Shown here: positions 1 through 12,700 of the stretch, one piece after another
Layout of the letters: the number at the start of each line of letters is the position of its first letter
How positions within the stretch are numbered: position 1 is the first letter of the stretch
Assembly (NCBI RefSeq): GCF_020740795.1
Contig: NC_067286.1
Span: 18,418,350-18,482,349, forward strand
DNA: 64,000 nt
From: Apus apus
Lineage: Eukaryota; Chordata; Aves; Apodiformes; Apodidae
Direction: 5' to 3'
The notes under the pieces: model-generated
Told to the model about the DNA's origin: nothing
The model's input: only the letters and a program-made list of their open reading frames with translations
Database searches by the model: none
Made by a program: the position numbers and the translations under genes

Positions 1-435
1 AGCAAAACAGTACTGGCCCGCAGGCCAGACTAGGTCCAGCTGCTGAGACAGTTGAACCTCTGAACCACATCAGTAGTTTAAGCCTATTTTTGTTACAACC
101 TTCTTATCTCTGTCTGATTCCCTGGTCTTCACATTACAATATTAATTTTTAAAAAGATATGTATTAACTCCTATAAAATTACAGCTCATCTCAGAGTTAA
201 AGATATTAATCTTTCCTCTCTGTAAGCTTGTTGCTAAAGCTCTGCTGTATTATCTGGAGTTGTGTGCTTTGCTATGAACCACTACGACACGCACCATGAC
301 CACACATTCAAGGTTGAAATGCGCAGAAAGACGAGACAACAGGATCACAAGAAAATAAAGAAGTAGTTTTAAATACCTGGTAACCATGATTCCTCTTGCC
401 CTCCCTCACTATGATAGTTTCCTGCTTTTGCAAAA
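1..435. other. Non-coding sequence, no feature recognised
   Basis: Moderately AT-rich sequence to the left of the first CR1 element. I see no coding frame with a recognisable domain and no repeat family I can name. If the minus-strand transcript proposed for the CpG island exists, this would lie inside it or beyond its end. Confidence 0.5.
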
Positions 436-2225
436 TCACAGAATCGTTTGAGTTGGAAGGGATTTTAAAGATAATCTAGTTCCAATACCCCACATGGGCA
501 GGGATACCTCCCACTAGATCAGGTTGCTCAGAGCCCCATCCAATCTCTCTTTGAACACTTCCAGGGATGAGGCTTCCACAACTTCCCTGGGGAATCTGTG
601 CCAGTGTCTCACCACCACTCACACTAAAGAATTTCCTCCTAATGTCTAAACTAAATCTCCCCTCTTACGGTTTTAAGCCATTACCTCCTGTCCTCTCACT
701 ACAAGCCCTTGTAAAAAGCCTCTCCCCAGCTTTCCTGCACACCCCATTAAGGTACTGGAAGGCCACTATGAGGTCCCCTCAGAGCCTTCTTGTCTCCAGA
801 CTGAACAAACCCAACTCTCTGATCCTGTCTTCATGGGAGAGGTGCTCCAGCTCTCTGGTCATCTTCATGGCCCTCCTCTGGACTTGCTCCAACAACTCCA
901 TGTTGGGGGCTCCATAATTGGACACAGCACTCCAGCTGGGGTCTCACAAGAGCAAAGTAAAGGGGGAGAATCATCTCCCTTGACCTGCTGGTCACACTTC
1001 ATTTGATGCAGCCCAGGTCATGCTTGGCTTTCTGGGCTGCAAGCACACACTGCCAGTTCACCATCACTCCCAAGTCTTTCTCTTCCAGACTGTTTTCAAC
1101 GGATTCTCCACCCAGCCTCTATTTGTGCTTGGGACTGCCCCAACCCAGGTGCAGGACCTTGCACTTGGTGTTGTTGAACTTCATGAATTTGGCATGGGGC
1201 CGCCTCTCAATCCTGTCAGGGTCCCTCTGGATGAAGTCTCTTTCTTCCAGCGTGTCAACCTCACCACACAGCTTGGTATCATCAGCAAACCTGCTGAGGG
1301 TGCACTCAATTGCACTGCCCATGTCACCAATAAAGACGTTAAACAGCACCAGTACCAACCCTTGGGAAACACCACCCGTCACAGGTCTCCATCCGGATAT
1401 CAAGCTGTTGATCACAACTCTTTGAGTGCAACCACCCAGCCAGTTCCTTACCCACTGAGTGCTCCATCCATTGAATTCATACTGTTACAGTTTTGATACC
1501 AGGATGTCGTGTGGGACAGTATCAAAAGCTTTGCACAGGTTCAAGTAGATGACATCAGTTGCTCTTCCTTTGTCCACCGATGCCATGACCCCATTATAGG
1601 CAGCCACCAAATTAGTCAGGCAGGATTTGCCCTTGGTGAAGCCATATTGACCGTCACCAATCACCTCTTTGTTTTCCACGTGCCTTAGCAAAGCCTTCAG
1701 GAGGATCTGCTCCATGATCCTGCCAGGCACAAAGGTGAGACTGACGGGTCTATAGTTCCCTGGGTCTTCCTTTCTTCCCATCTTAAAAATGGCAGTTATG
1801 TTTCCCCTTTTCCAGTCAGTGGGCACTTCTCCAGACTGTCAAGACTTTTCAAATAGGATGGACAGACACTTTGTAACTTGATTGGCCAGTTCCTTCAGGA
1901 GCCGTGGATAATCCTGTCAGGTCCCATGGACTCGTGCACCCTCAAGTCTTCAAATTCTCATGAACCTGCTCTTCTCCTAGAGTGGGGAGATTTTCCTTTT
2001 CACAGTTCATGCCTTTGCCTTCTCTAACTTGGATGGTGTGACCAGAGCCTCTGCTGGTGAAGACTGAGGCAAAGTAGTCATTGAGTACCTCAGCCTTCTT
2101 TAAGTCCTGCATGGCCAGGTCTCCACATTCCTTCTGAAGTGGGCCCACATTTTCCCTCATCTTCCTCTTATTGCTGACATACCTGTCAAAACTTTTCATG
2201 TTGTTCTTAATTGATGAAGGCAAGC
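436..2225 (-). mobile_element. CR1 LINE, 5'-truncated, with decayed reverse transcriptase
   Basis: The 3' terminus lies at about 436, where the reverse complement of the CR1 tail (tcacagaat...ttggaaggga) begins, and the element reads leftward from about 2,225. Going 5' to 3' on the minus strand one can read the linker after the endonuclease (about 2,223-1,942), the RT fingers and palm with [10 protein letters not shown] and a [12 protein letters not shown] block (about 1,826-1,485), and the second half of the palm with FADDTKL (FADD at 1,278-1,289). The 3' UTR follows. The pieces fall in different frames, so this is a dead copy. In palm motif A the usual YLD-x-x-KAFD reads YLNLCKAFD, so the first catalytic Asp codon (1,539-1,541) is Asn. 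ORF1 and the endonuclease are absent, as in most genomic CR1 copies. The 5' boundary is approximate (within about 20 bp). Confidence 0.93.
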
Positions 2226-2858
2226 AAAACCCCTAGTACACAGACAGCTGACCACCATGGCAACAAATCAGATATTGGACCTTAAAATCCACTGAAATCT
2301 AATGACAGACCACCAGCTCCAGTAAGCCTTCGATCAAGCCCAACCTCCAAGTCTCATTAAACTCTTCTATTTAAAAATCAATAGTTCATCCCTCAGCTAT
2401 AACAGAAACAACAGAAGCACTTGTTACAATCAGACTTACATCTTGTGCAAGCAAGAAGAATAAACAGCTCCATAATGAGATTAATCAAAGTGAAGTAGTT
2501 TTAATAAGCTTAAAAATGACAGCACATTAGTAACTGTTCCTTTGTGGTAAACAGAGCTGGTAATCAAGCCAGACTCTGCAGAACTCCTTACTCATCATTG
2601 AAGCAGAATTAGGTCTGTAGCAACATGAATGAGCAAGTGGCCTGGACAGTCACAAACCAGGGTGGAAAGGCTCAGAAGAAATTCTATTCATCCATCAAAA
2701 ACCCAGAAAAAGACACTACTGTCTTAGAAAAGCGATCATCTTTATTGGTCACTTCAGTGCAAAGCTCAGGTTTATCTGTCAGACATCAAGACATCTTGCA
2801 CTGTCAGCACCTAGCACAGCAAGGATAACAGCAGTCCCTGAAAGCAATCCTTTCTCCC
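2226..2858. other. Non-coding sequence between CR1 and LTR
   Basis: About 630 bp with no recognisable coding or repeat signal. The last bases contain an ATCCT at 2,847-2,851 that matches the five bases following the LTR at 5,495-5,499. It is offset by 7 bp from the expected LTR start, so it is only a possible target-site duplication. Confidence 0.4.
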
Positions 2859-5494
2859 TGTGCTAGTTTGGTTTGGTGCTTTTTTGGAAGTGGGGGAAGG
2901 GCCCCAGGGGTGGCTCTGGTAAGAACCTGAGAACTCTCCCCAGCTTCTAAACCAGCCAAGGAGCCATTAGGGGGACAATAGAGGCGCCTCTGCGATTAAC
3001 ATACAAAATAACTGAGATAAGAGCTGAGCAGAAAGAAAGAAAGAAGAGCTGAGCTGGAGAGGGCAAAGGCAATGCTGGTGTGAAGATCCTGGTGGTTTAC
3101 GAGGAAGAAGGGGATGAAAGTGCCCAAGCAGTTTCCCTGCAACCTACAGCGAGATGGCAGGCTGTCCCCCTGCATGTCCCAGACCCCGAAGATAAAGAGG
3201 TAAGGTCTGGAGAAAGGAAGACTTTCCTTCAGTAGAGGAGGACCAGGATAGAGGCCACTTAGCCAAACTAGACATCCATAAATCCATGGGCCCTGATGGG
3301 ATGCATCCACGAGTTCTGAGAGAGCTGGCAGATATTATTGCCAGGCCACTCTCGATCATCTTTGAGAGCTCAAAGAGAACGAGAGAGGTGCCTGAGAACT
3401 GGAGGAGGGCCAACATCACTCCAGTCTTGAAAAAGAGCAAGAAGGAGGACCCAGGGAACTACAGGCTGGTGAGTCTCACCTCTGTCCCTGTGAAGATGTT
3501 AGAAAAAAATCATTCCAGATGTCATCACAAAACATGTGAAAGCAAAGAATGTCACTGGGAGAAGTCAGCATGGATTCATCCAAGGGAAATCATGCCTGAC
3601 TAACCCGATTGCCTTCTATGATGCCATTACCGGCTGGCTAGATGATGGGAGAGCAGTGGATGTTATCTACCTTGACTTCAGCAAGGCTTTTGATACTGTC
3701 CCCTATAACATCCTCATTGGGAAACTCAGGAAGAGTGGCCTTGATGAGTGGACAGTGAGGTGGATTGAGAGCTGGCTGTGTGACAGATCTCAAGAGGGTG
3801 ATCAATGGATCAGGGTCAAGTTGGAGGCCAGTAACCAGTGGTGTCCCCCAGGGATCACTACTCAGTCCAGTCTTGTTCAACATATTAATCAATGAAGGAG
3901 GAGACAGACTTTATCCTCAGCAAGTTCACTGATGATACAAAACTGGGAAGCATGGTTGACACTCCAGAGAGCTGTGCTACTGTTAAGTGTGACCCATACA
4001 GGCTGGAGAGCTGGGCAGAGAAGAATCTCATGAGGTTCAATAGAGTAAGGGTAGGGTCCTGCACATGGGAAGAAAGAACACCAAGCACCAATATAGGTAA
4101 GGGGTGGAGTTTTTGGAAAGTAGTTCAGAGAAGGATCTTGGAGTGCTGATAGACAGTAAATTATCCAGCCAGCAGTGTGTACTTGCTGCCAAGAAGGCCA
4201 GTGGAATCCTAGGTCGCATAAAGAAGAGTGTGACAAGTAGGTCAAGGGAGGTCATTCTCCCCATTTGTTCTGTCCTAGTGAGGCTACAGCTGGAATACTG
4301 CATCCAGTTCTGGGCTCCCTAGTTCAAGAGAGACAGGAAGCTACTGGAGAGAGTTCAGAGGAGGGCAACGAAGACGATAGGGGAATTAGAGCATCTCTCT
4401 GATAAAGAAAGGCTGAAGGAGCTAGGACTCTTCAGCCTGGAGATGAGAAGGCTGAAGGGAGATCTTATCAATGTACACAAGTATCTAAAGAGTGGATGCA
4501 AGGAAGACGGAGACAGGCTCTTCTCAGTAGCTCCCAGTGTCAGAACAAGGCACAACGGGCACCATCTGGAACATGGGAAGTTCCATTTAAATATGAGGAA
4601 AAACTTCTTTACAGTGAGGGTGATGGAGCACTGGAATAGGCTGCCCAGGAAGGTTGTGGAGTCTCCCTCTCTGGAGATATTCAAAACCTGCCTGGATGCA
4701 GTCCTGTGTAAAGTGCTTTAGGTTATCCTACTTCAGTAGGAGAGTTGGACTAGATGATCTCTGGAGGTCCCTTCCAACTCCAGAAATTCTGTGATTCTGT
4801 GATTCATGGAGAAACGTGGTGGAACGTGCCCCGAAGGTGCCAGCAGGGGTGAACTTGGCCAGTGGACTTGGATCTTGTGACCAGTGGACTCTGATTATGC
4901 AGCTTTGGAAGACCTCGGCACCAGAGGAGGTGACTGTTCCCAAAGCAGCCCATGACTCTGTGAGAGGCCCAGGCTGGAGCAGCTCCAGATCTCATGAGAA
5001 GGACTCATGTAGGAGAGATTCATGGAGGACTCTCTCCTATGGGAGGGACCACACAGGGAAGAGAGGGAGGACTGTAAGGAATTCTTCCTGAGGTGGAAGG
5101 AGCAGCAGGAACCACCAGCCTGTGAACTGACTCTAAACCCCATCCCCTGTCCCCCTGTGCCACTGGGGGGAAGGAGGGAGAGAAACCAGGAACAAAGTGA
5201 TTTGGGCCTGGGAAGAAGGGAGGGGTGGGGTAACATATGCAAGCCCTGCTCTGTGTGTTGTCAGTGTCCTGTGTGTCTGTGATTCATGAGAAATTAAATT
5301 ATTATTCTTCCCTAAGTCGAGTCTGTTTTGCCCGAGACTTTAATTGGTGAAGAACCCTCCTTGTCCTTTGTCTCGACCCACGAGCTTCCAGTTGGGCTTT
5401 GTCCTTCCCATTCCAGAGTGTGTGTGGGGGGGGAAGATGAGTGAGTGGCCACACGGCTGTTCCTTTGTTGCTCTGCTAGGCCTAAACCACAACA
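2859..5494 (+). mobile_element. Family A LTR (probable solo LTR), split by a CR1
   Basis: This ERV long terminal repeat starts with TGTGCTAGTTTGG and ends with CTAAACCACAACA. It is present as two blocks, 2,859-3,175 and about 4,804-5,494, separated by a later CR1. Without the CR1 the LTR is about 1.0 kb. It aligns by eye along most of its length with the copies at 8,853-9,785 (+) and 43,366-44,107 (-), and is clearly closer to the latter. Shared landmarks are a U3 block, CTCTGCGATTAACATA, ending at 3,003, a stretch CTCTAAACCCCATCCC near 5,131, and GAGTCTGTTTTGCCCG near 5,320 towards the 3' end. An ATTAAA-type poly(A) signal is near 5,293. No gag or pol follows, so a solo LTR is likely. The ERV class cannot be set from the LTR alone. 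Confidence 0.82.
3176..4803 (+). mobile_element. CR1 LINE inserted in the family A LTR
   Basis: This 5'-truncated CR1 runs from the RT N-terminal region to the 3' tail. Fragments readable in successive frames include MGPDGMHPRVL (about 3,286), [39 protein letters not shown] (motif A, catalytic Asp present), FTDDTKL (catalytic pair at 3,925-3,936), the thumb with [12 protein letters not shown], and the C-terminal [18 protein letters not shown]. Frame breaks between these blocks show that it is inactive. The 3' end is the usual tail, ending in repeats of ATTCTGTG at about 4,785-4,803. It interrupts the LTR exactly where the uninterrupted minus-strand copy reads CCCTGCATTCATGGAGGA. The CR1 therefore arrived after the LTR. 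Confidence 0.93.
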
Positions 5495-8400
5495 ATCCTC
5501 TATTACTCTGAACACAGAACAGGACCCCAGGCTCCAGATGGAATGAACCATGCTTCTTTAGAGCAACTAATTTGTGAAGACCAGCTAATAGGTGTCCAGT
5601 TTTCTTCTTCCATTCTTGTGACAAGAACTTATCCTGACAGTTCTTTGCTGCCTTTTTCTTGGGTCAGGAAATTTGCCTGGAGGAACTCAATCTCCTACTG
5701 ATCTTTCTTTTGTCAGCTTGGCAGCCTATGGCTTTGTGATGCTCTTTGAAATTTGTTTTGCTTTTTCTGTTGAATTAAGTCTCATCTTTATTCGAAGTTA
5801 TAATTTTTCAGTGATACCTCTTCAGAACTTTCAAGCTAAAACACTGAAGTGGGAGAGGAGAAAAGAAAGACTATCTGTATGAGACTTTTCACTAGACATT
5901 CTACTTATACAGGAACATGCAGTACCTTCCTCTTTTCCACCTGCCTATGGGCACTCAGTATCTGCAGTCAATATCCTCACTGTACCTACCTTCAGAAGCC
6001 CCCTGGAGACAGCTACCTTCATTTCACAGATAGCTAAGCGGTTTGACAGAAAAGCTGGCTTACTCAAACTGTGAAACTGAAGCTCAGCATTGAACTGCAT
6101 GTGACTGCATTTCACTTTTATTTATCTATCAGTTTTAGCATTTTTAAATTCATTTGAGGGAAAAAAGTTGGATGAAGTGATAGGAAAACCAACCATTACA
6201 GGAGAGAAAAAGTTCAAACATGATACGCTAAGAGAAAACCCTTCTGAACTTGCTGAAGTCTTTACAGCAGAGCCCCTCATGCACTCCTTAACCAACTCCT
6301 AGACAAGTGACTTCAAGCAAGAATACACCCACATTGACAAAAAATGGTAGAACAGCTAGATAACCACTCAATCCTATCGTTTATCTTCCAAAACAATTAC
6401 AACCTGCCAGGAGGAATGCCAGCTGGACCCTGAAAGGTCTGTAAAACTTGGAAAATAGTGGAATTACTCAGTGAATTCAAGGGAGGAAAACAGACTCCAA
6501 AACCCAAAGAATTGACTGCTAGCTCCAAAACCTTTTCTTTTATTTAAGTTCCTATTTCAAAAAGCCATTTTTTCATTTTAGATATATTCAGTCTGTTTTT
6601 ATGAAAATTCATCGTCACTACAGTAAGTGGTTAACTGTTCAAGCAAATAGACTGAGCTTCTTCCAAATGCTATGAAGTCTTTGCAAATAGACTCTGTCTA
6701 TCCAACATAAGAAACAGGCTCTGAAGTGGAATCTCCGTCACACCATTACCATCACACTCAACTAAATACATATAAGCTACCAGCACAAGAACCTAACAGA
6801 GCATCAGCCTTCAAAGTAGAATGTCTGTGGTCACAAATGCTGCATGACCTCTCAGTAAACAAGTCAGATGTTGCTCTAAGGACTGTGTTTGGTATTCAAA
6901 TCACACACACAACTTGAGCCAGATGCAGTCTCAGAGGGACATTTTGGTTCCCTGTACAGCCAAAGGAACGGAATAGCAACTCCAATACATCCCATTTTGA
7001 GGTAAGTCGTGTTTGAGGCGGGATGAATCTGCTTCTTTCTGTTCCCTTTCTCTTTCTTTTCCCCTGTCATCTGCAGAAGAAGGAAGCCCTAAATGACTGG
7101 CTAGATGTTTAATTCTTAGACAGCTTTAGTTATACAGAATTAACATAAAACTGAAGGTTTTACTATTGACCAGAAAAAAAGTGGTCCACAGCTGGATCAC
7201 TCCCTGTAGCAGCCAAGCATGTCCTTTTCAGTAAAAGCAGCTAGTTGATTTGAAGAAAGAAAAAAAAAAAAAAAAAAAGGCTGGATAATAGCCAAAATAC
7301 AGCTTTAGGCTGTAAAAAGAAACAGATTTTGTTCTTAAACACCAGACTACTCTTCCCCTCCTCCCTCCAATGCATACGTGAATTCAGGACACCAAAATAA
7401 AGGTCTGGGACAATTATAAATGTGATGTAAAGCATGGAGTTTTTCCATGATCTTCAGAGATTTTATATATAACCTGAACTGTCCTGTTTGCCTGATTCAC
7501 ATAACGAAGGTTTTCAAAACACTATTTTGTTCTTAAGTGATAAAAAAAAGTAATCACTATAAACAACATCCTCAAGTGGCATTTCACCTGCTGACTAAGA
7601 TTAGATGCCAATTTAGATCACAGGAAGATATAACACTTCAATTTCTTTGTATTATGATATTTTTACTAGGCTGCAAAGATTACCTACATAATTCTCCGTA
7701 TTTTTAAACCATAAAAATATCTTGTCAATTTTATGTGAGGCCTTGAACAAATCTTTTCAACACTAAGCTACTGGAGCTAATTTGCATTGCACTTTGTCTT
7801 GTTACTTCTGCCATTTTTACGTCACCCCTCCAGCACAGCTGAGAAGATGACAGAGTATCCCAATTCAAATGCATGACCGTGTCCCTTAAAGAAGAGTGTC
7901 CACAAAAAAAGGGCCAAACAAAACAGAAAGCAGGTAAGAATTACACTGCAGCCTTGTTTCTGTGCACCAAACAGTAAAAAGAAGGCAGGAAAACTTATGC
8001 AAGAAAAAAATATCTCCAGGTAATTGTCAGCTTGAAGACATTATTACATTTTATGACATTTTATGGCCTGGCTTTAGGCCTCAAAAAGAAGTAAAAGTCT
8101 ATTTGAACAAGATACAGAGAGAAGCCTATCTTTGACAAGGAATCAGCACAGGAACATGCCCAAAGGGCTAAGATACAATGCCCATGCAGACACAGCCTTT
8201 TTAAAGATGAAGTTTCTTAAATTAAAACTGTGCTTTTAAAGCTCGGTGGTTCATTGCTAGAAATAAAAAGTTCTCTCTCAGGAAACACTTTTATAAACAA
8301 ATTCAAAAATCAAAAGGCTAGTTTGAGCACAGTAGCTTTGTTATGGCAAAAAAAGAGATGGAACAGCCAGTCTTTTAACATTTTTCATGCTGCCCAAAAA

Positions 8401-8852
8401 GCAAAATAACTACAGTTGATTTCAGAGTAAGCATGGGAATTTTACATAAAAATTGTGACCAAGAATCTGGCATACAAGGCATGTATGCTCTGACACCGTC
8501 ACCCCTAGTAATATCAAAGTATTTTTTTAATTGGCAGCACTTTCCACTGTAAGTCCCAAACCCTTGCTATAATCTACTCCGCAGGCATAAGTGGAGACAA
8601 TCTTATCCCTCCCCACCCCACAGATAAACAGTTGATACATAAGCAAACCATTTCTCTCCTAGGCCTATAAGGTCTCAAGAACTGCTTATACAGCATTGTC
8701 AGCACCTTCAGAAGGATGCTCCAAACACTCTTCAGATAGCCTCAGGGAATCAATGCTCATGCCCCAGGGAAAGTCAATTGCAAGTAGGTTGCTAAATCCC
8801 AAAGACAGTTTTGGAAAAATCCTGTCCATAAAAATAAATTATAAAATTGTAT
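5495..8852. other. Non-coding sequence, 3.4 kb
   Basis: AT-rich sequence between two family A LTRs in the same orientation. I looked for gag, pol or env signatures that would make the two LTRs a provirus and found none. It contains a 19-base A run at 7,260-7,278. No conserved coding exon was recognised on either strand. Confidence 0.5.
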
Positions 8853-9785
8853 TGTGTTAGGTGTTGGATTGATGTGTGGTTTCAGTAACAGGAGAGGAGT
8901 CTTGAAGGTGGCTCCTGTGAAAAGCTGCTGGAAGCTTCCCCCATCCAAAAATCCAGCCTCACTTCTGGTTGAGGCCCAGCCCATCAGCGATGCACATCTG
9001 CGATTAACATATTCAAGAAGGGGAAAACAACTGCCCTAAGACCTCAGGGCAGAGGAGAGGAGAGGCAAGACCAATGCTGGAGCAGAGATACCAAGGTCAG
9101 TGAGGAAGGATGGGGAGGAGGTGCCCAAGCAGAGGTTCCTCTGCATCCTGGGGTGAAAGGCTGTGCCTCTGCAGCCCATGGAGGAGCATAGTGAAGCAGA
9201 TGTGAACCTGCAGCCGGGGAGGACCCTGTGCCAGCAGAGGTTACTGCACCCAAAGCAGGCTGTGACTCTGTGGGAAGCCTGTGCTGGAGGAGCCTGTTCC
9301 TGAAGGACTGCACCTCATGGGAAGGACTCATGTTGGAGGGGTTTATGAAGGACTCTCTCCCATGGGAGGAACCCCACACTGGCGTAGGGGAAGACTGTGA
9401 GGAATCCTTCTCCCTGAGGAGGAAGGAGCAGCAGAAAACATGGGATGAACTGGCTCTAAACCCCATTCCCTGACCCCCTGTGCTGCTGAGGGGAAGGAGG
9501 TAAAGAAATCAGGGAATAAAGTAATCTGGGCCCAGGAATAAGGGAGGGGTGGGGTGAAGTATTTAAGCTTTAAGTCTTTGTTTTGTCTTTGTCCTGTTTG
9601 CATCTGATTATTGATAAATTAATTTATTTTTTTTACCTGAGTTGAGTCTGTTTTGCCCGTGACTATAATTGGGGAGTAGACCCTCCTTGTCTCCACCTTA
9701 GCTGGATTTTCTCCTCTCCATACCATAGTGGGGTGAGGGAGCAACCACATGGTGCTTTGTTGTTGGCTGGGCCTAAATCACAACA
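8853..9785 (+). mobile_element. Family A LTR, divergent subfamily
   Basis: A full-length LTR of about 930 bp related to the copies at 2,859 and 43,366. It starts near TGTGTTAGGTGTTGG and ends CCTAAATCACAACA. The U3 block CATCTGCGATTAACATA (to 9,011), the CTCTAAACCCCATTCCC stretch (about 9,457) and GAGTCTGTTTTGCCCG (about 9,643) are shared. A TATA-like GTATTTAAGC lies at about 9,559. The long A/T-rich segment before GAGTCTG probably marks the R region. Many substitutions and small gaps set it apart from the other two copies, so it looks like an older or different subfamily. No clean flanking duplication was found; the 5' boundary could be off by several bases. Confidence 0.8.
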
Positions 9786-12700
9786 TTAATTCACTAATTC
9801 ATGCTTTCTTTGATCAGCAAACAGCACAGGGATGGCAGGAGCTTGTGAGCTATGCTGAAGTGAGTTTTCCTGGCAGATGGATTGCCTCCATCTTTAAAAG
9901 AACTACCTTTCCTATTTTTTTTGCATTTGCTGGATCCACAAGGTGCTCTCTAGCTGTATTTACAGAGTAGCTGTGGAGCAAAAATGCTTTTGGCTTAGGT
10001 GCTTAAACATAGATGTAGTGAACATTAAACACAATCTGCTGGTGTAGACACTTTCTCTTCTGTGTTACATTGTTTCTGCTGCTGACTGTATCACTGTCAC
10101 ATGCAAGTGCCTCCCAGCAGCGCATGAAGTGCAGAAGCTACTATCTGATGTTCAGTTTATTCTTTCTTTTCCCTGAATGAGAATCATGCACTGCAGCATG
10201 ACTTGTCTTGAGAGGGTATAGATTTTAAAGAGGTACAAAGAGTTTTTTGAAGCTGAAAGCATGTGCCTCGAATGAAGGGTGGTCAGGCACATCATATGCA
10301 ATAAAAGTCCATTTCAGACACTATGACCAATATCCTCCTCTTCCGTCTATTAAAACAGCCTCTTCTGCATTTTGAACAATGTCCCACTGAACCAAAAGCC
10401 AAATCATCAACCACTGTCCTGCCATAAACATTCAGGGAAGTTATTATGACACATACTAGTACTGAAGTACACCCTGACTGTAACAACAAATCATTCACTG
10501 ATGCTTCTAAAGTATTTTGGAATCCCTTAATAAGAGGAGCTATCAGTTTATTATCCATTGTATAGAATACCAGCCATTTTTTCCACTCTGTTTTGCAGAC
10601 TTCCTCATTTTCATGTCACCTGTACCAAATGCTTATACTGTCCTTGAACTAGAACAACTGTTTTCCAGTTCCTTGAGAATACTCCTCACTATAATTTGGC
10701 TTTTTACATCTTTATCCTTACATCCAGTTCCTGAAACAGGCCTGCCTAGAATATTTGATAAAATCTGAATTAAATTGTCTAGTAATAAGTAGGCAATAAT
10801 AATGAATATCAAATGGAATAGTAATGTTGTTATGAAAATGCTGTATCCCTAGGGAATTATACAATTCCATTTTCTTAATAGCTTGTGCACCTGATAGACA
10901 GAAAACACTCGCACAGAACACTGGAAAAATAATTAGATTTTTCAATGCAAACTTTTGCATGGGACAAGAATGGTTTACAGAGGTGTTACTGTTTTTTGAC
11001 AAGTCATCAAAATCCACTGGCCTTAATACTAAAAATCTTTGTTGACAGAGCAGAGAAAAAGACAAAAAAATCCAAAAACAACAAACAAAAAACAAACAAG
11101 AGCCATTTAAAAAGTATTCCTACAGAGAGGACAAAAGAAAAAAATAATGAGTTCTGCTCAGAAAGAGTTTTCCTGTAATTCCCCAGTGGACCTATAAATA
11201 GCAACTGATAAAACACCTGTTGATGTAGCATTCTTCTCCATGAAGAATTAAAGTTCATACCACCAGCAGAAAAAAAAAAAAAAAGCTACAAGAGACAACA
11301 GCATCCCTGTTACTATACTAGTTATTATTGTTACTAATACTATTTCAGATTTTCAACAATAAAAAGCCTTCTAAGGCCCAGAAAGTCACATTTTAGTCCC
11401 ATATTTAGGTAAGAGACAAACTGTTCTTTTAGAAATAAATTAGCAATTAAAATATAGGTATTTGATTTGACACCAAAAAAAAGCTTCCAAAGAAGCACAT
11501 CTGCCATTTCTGTGCTGGGAGACTGAGATCCTGCGAGTGTTAGAAGCACTGTCAGCACAGGAACCTAGAGATCTTGGAGGTCTAGAGCTCAGCTCCAAGC
11601 TGTTAAGTTCAAAGTCACCAAAGAAGTTCTGGTGATAAGCAGATGTTTTAAACTGTAGGGGTCTAGCATGAATAACCATCTGATTTTCCTGGATGAAAAA
11701 ACAAGTCTGAGTTGCACAGCACATTGCTCTGATCACAGTGGTCTTCTCTAGAATGAGGACCTCCAGATCTCAGCTTAGGACTCTTCTTGAGTACTATGGC
11801 AGGTGAAAGTGTCAACCAACACTAGCAGAGCAATGGAAAGGATGAAGATATAAATATGTATTAAAAAATATACATATTATTACTGGATTTTGATGAGTGC
11901 ACTATATGAATGGGATTGAAGTAACTCAAAACCACTGCAACCAAACAGAACAACAATTCTCAGGGGAAACCTGTATCCTGAGTTAAAATTTTTCAACCTT
12001 TACACACTTCAGGCTGACTTGTTTTGCATGCTGTCCTCTATCACAGCGCCACAATGATTTCAGAAATGCTTAACACACAAAGCAGTTATAACATGTAAAT
12101 AACAGAAATACTATTCTTGCAAGAAATATTAAAAATACCAAACCTCTGCAAAATGCTACAACAGAATTTGCACAGATCATCTAGTTCTAACAGCATGACA
12201 ATCCACTTTGAATGGGTGCCTCATGGGAACCACAACATTGAGGTCCCCAGACAGCCATTTCACACATTCACAAGTTTGGAAGAAATACATGCATAGCTTT
12301 GCAGTTGAAGACACAGAAAACAAACTTTATTTAATGCATGGAGTCTCCCCACAGCAGTATCCCCTTTTCAGCTAACAGGATTCAGAATGACACCATTTCT
12401 TTCCCTGAGGAACAGGATTCAGCTCTCATGTAATCTCCAGTATTAGAGCATACATTTCTCTTTAGGAACTGACCCTTGCTACCCTCAAACCACAATGCAG
12501 TCTAACTGTAATGCATGTACTTGCATAATTTCACTAGGAGCATTTTTTTTTCCTCAGCAAGATCCTGCTTTGTAATTTTTGTATGTGGGTTGGTGGAAGC
12601 CTAAGGAAGCCAAGAAACAAAGCTTTGCATATTTTTCAGTTAACTGGAAAGACAGCTTCTTTAGAGAAACACTGTGGTGTAGTCAGCCTAGGGAAAGTCC

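Noticed and set aside
7260..7278. A-rich tail of a processed pseudogene or SINE
   Set aside because: No coding or SINE-like sequence precedes it on either strand and no flanking duplication was seen.
2859..9785. The LTRs at 2,859-5,494 and 8,853-9,785 as the two ends of one provirus
   Set aside because: They are too divergent from each other, the first is closer to the minus-strand copy at 43,366, and the 3.4 kb between them shows no retroviral genes.
12171..12190. Old CR1 remnant (cagatcatctagttctaac)
   Set aside because: The match is about 19 bases with no neighbouring CR1 sequence.
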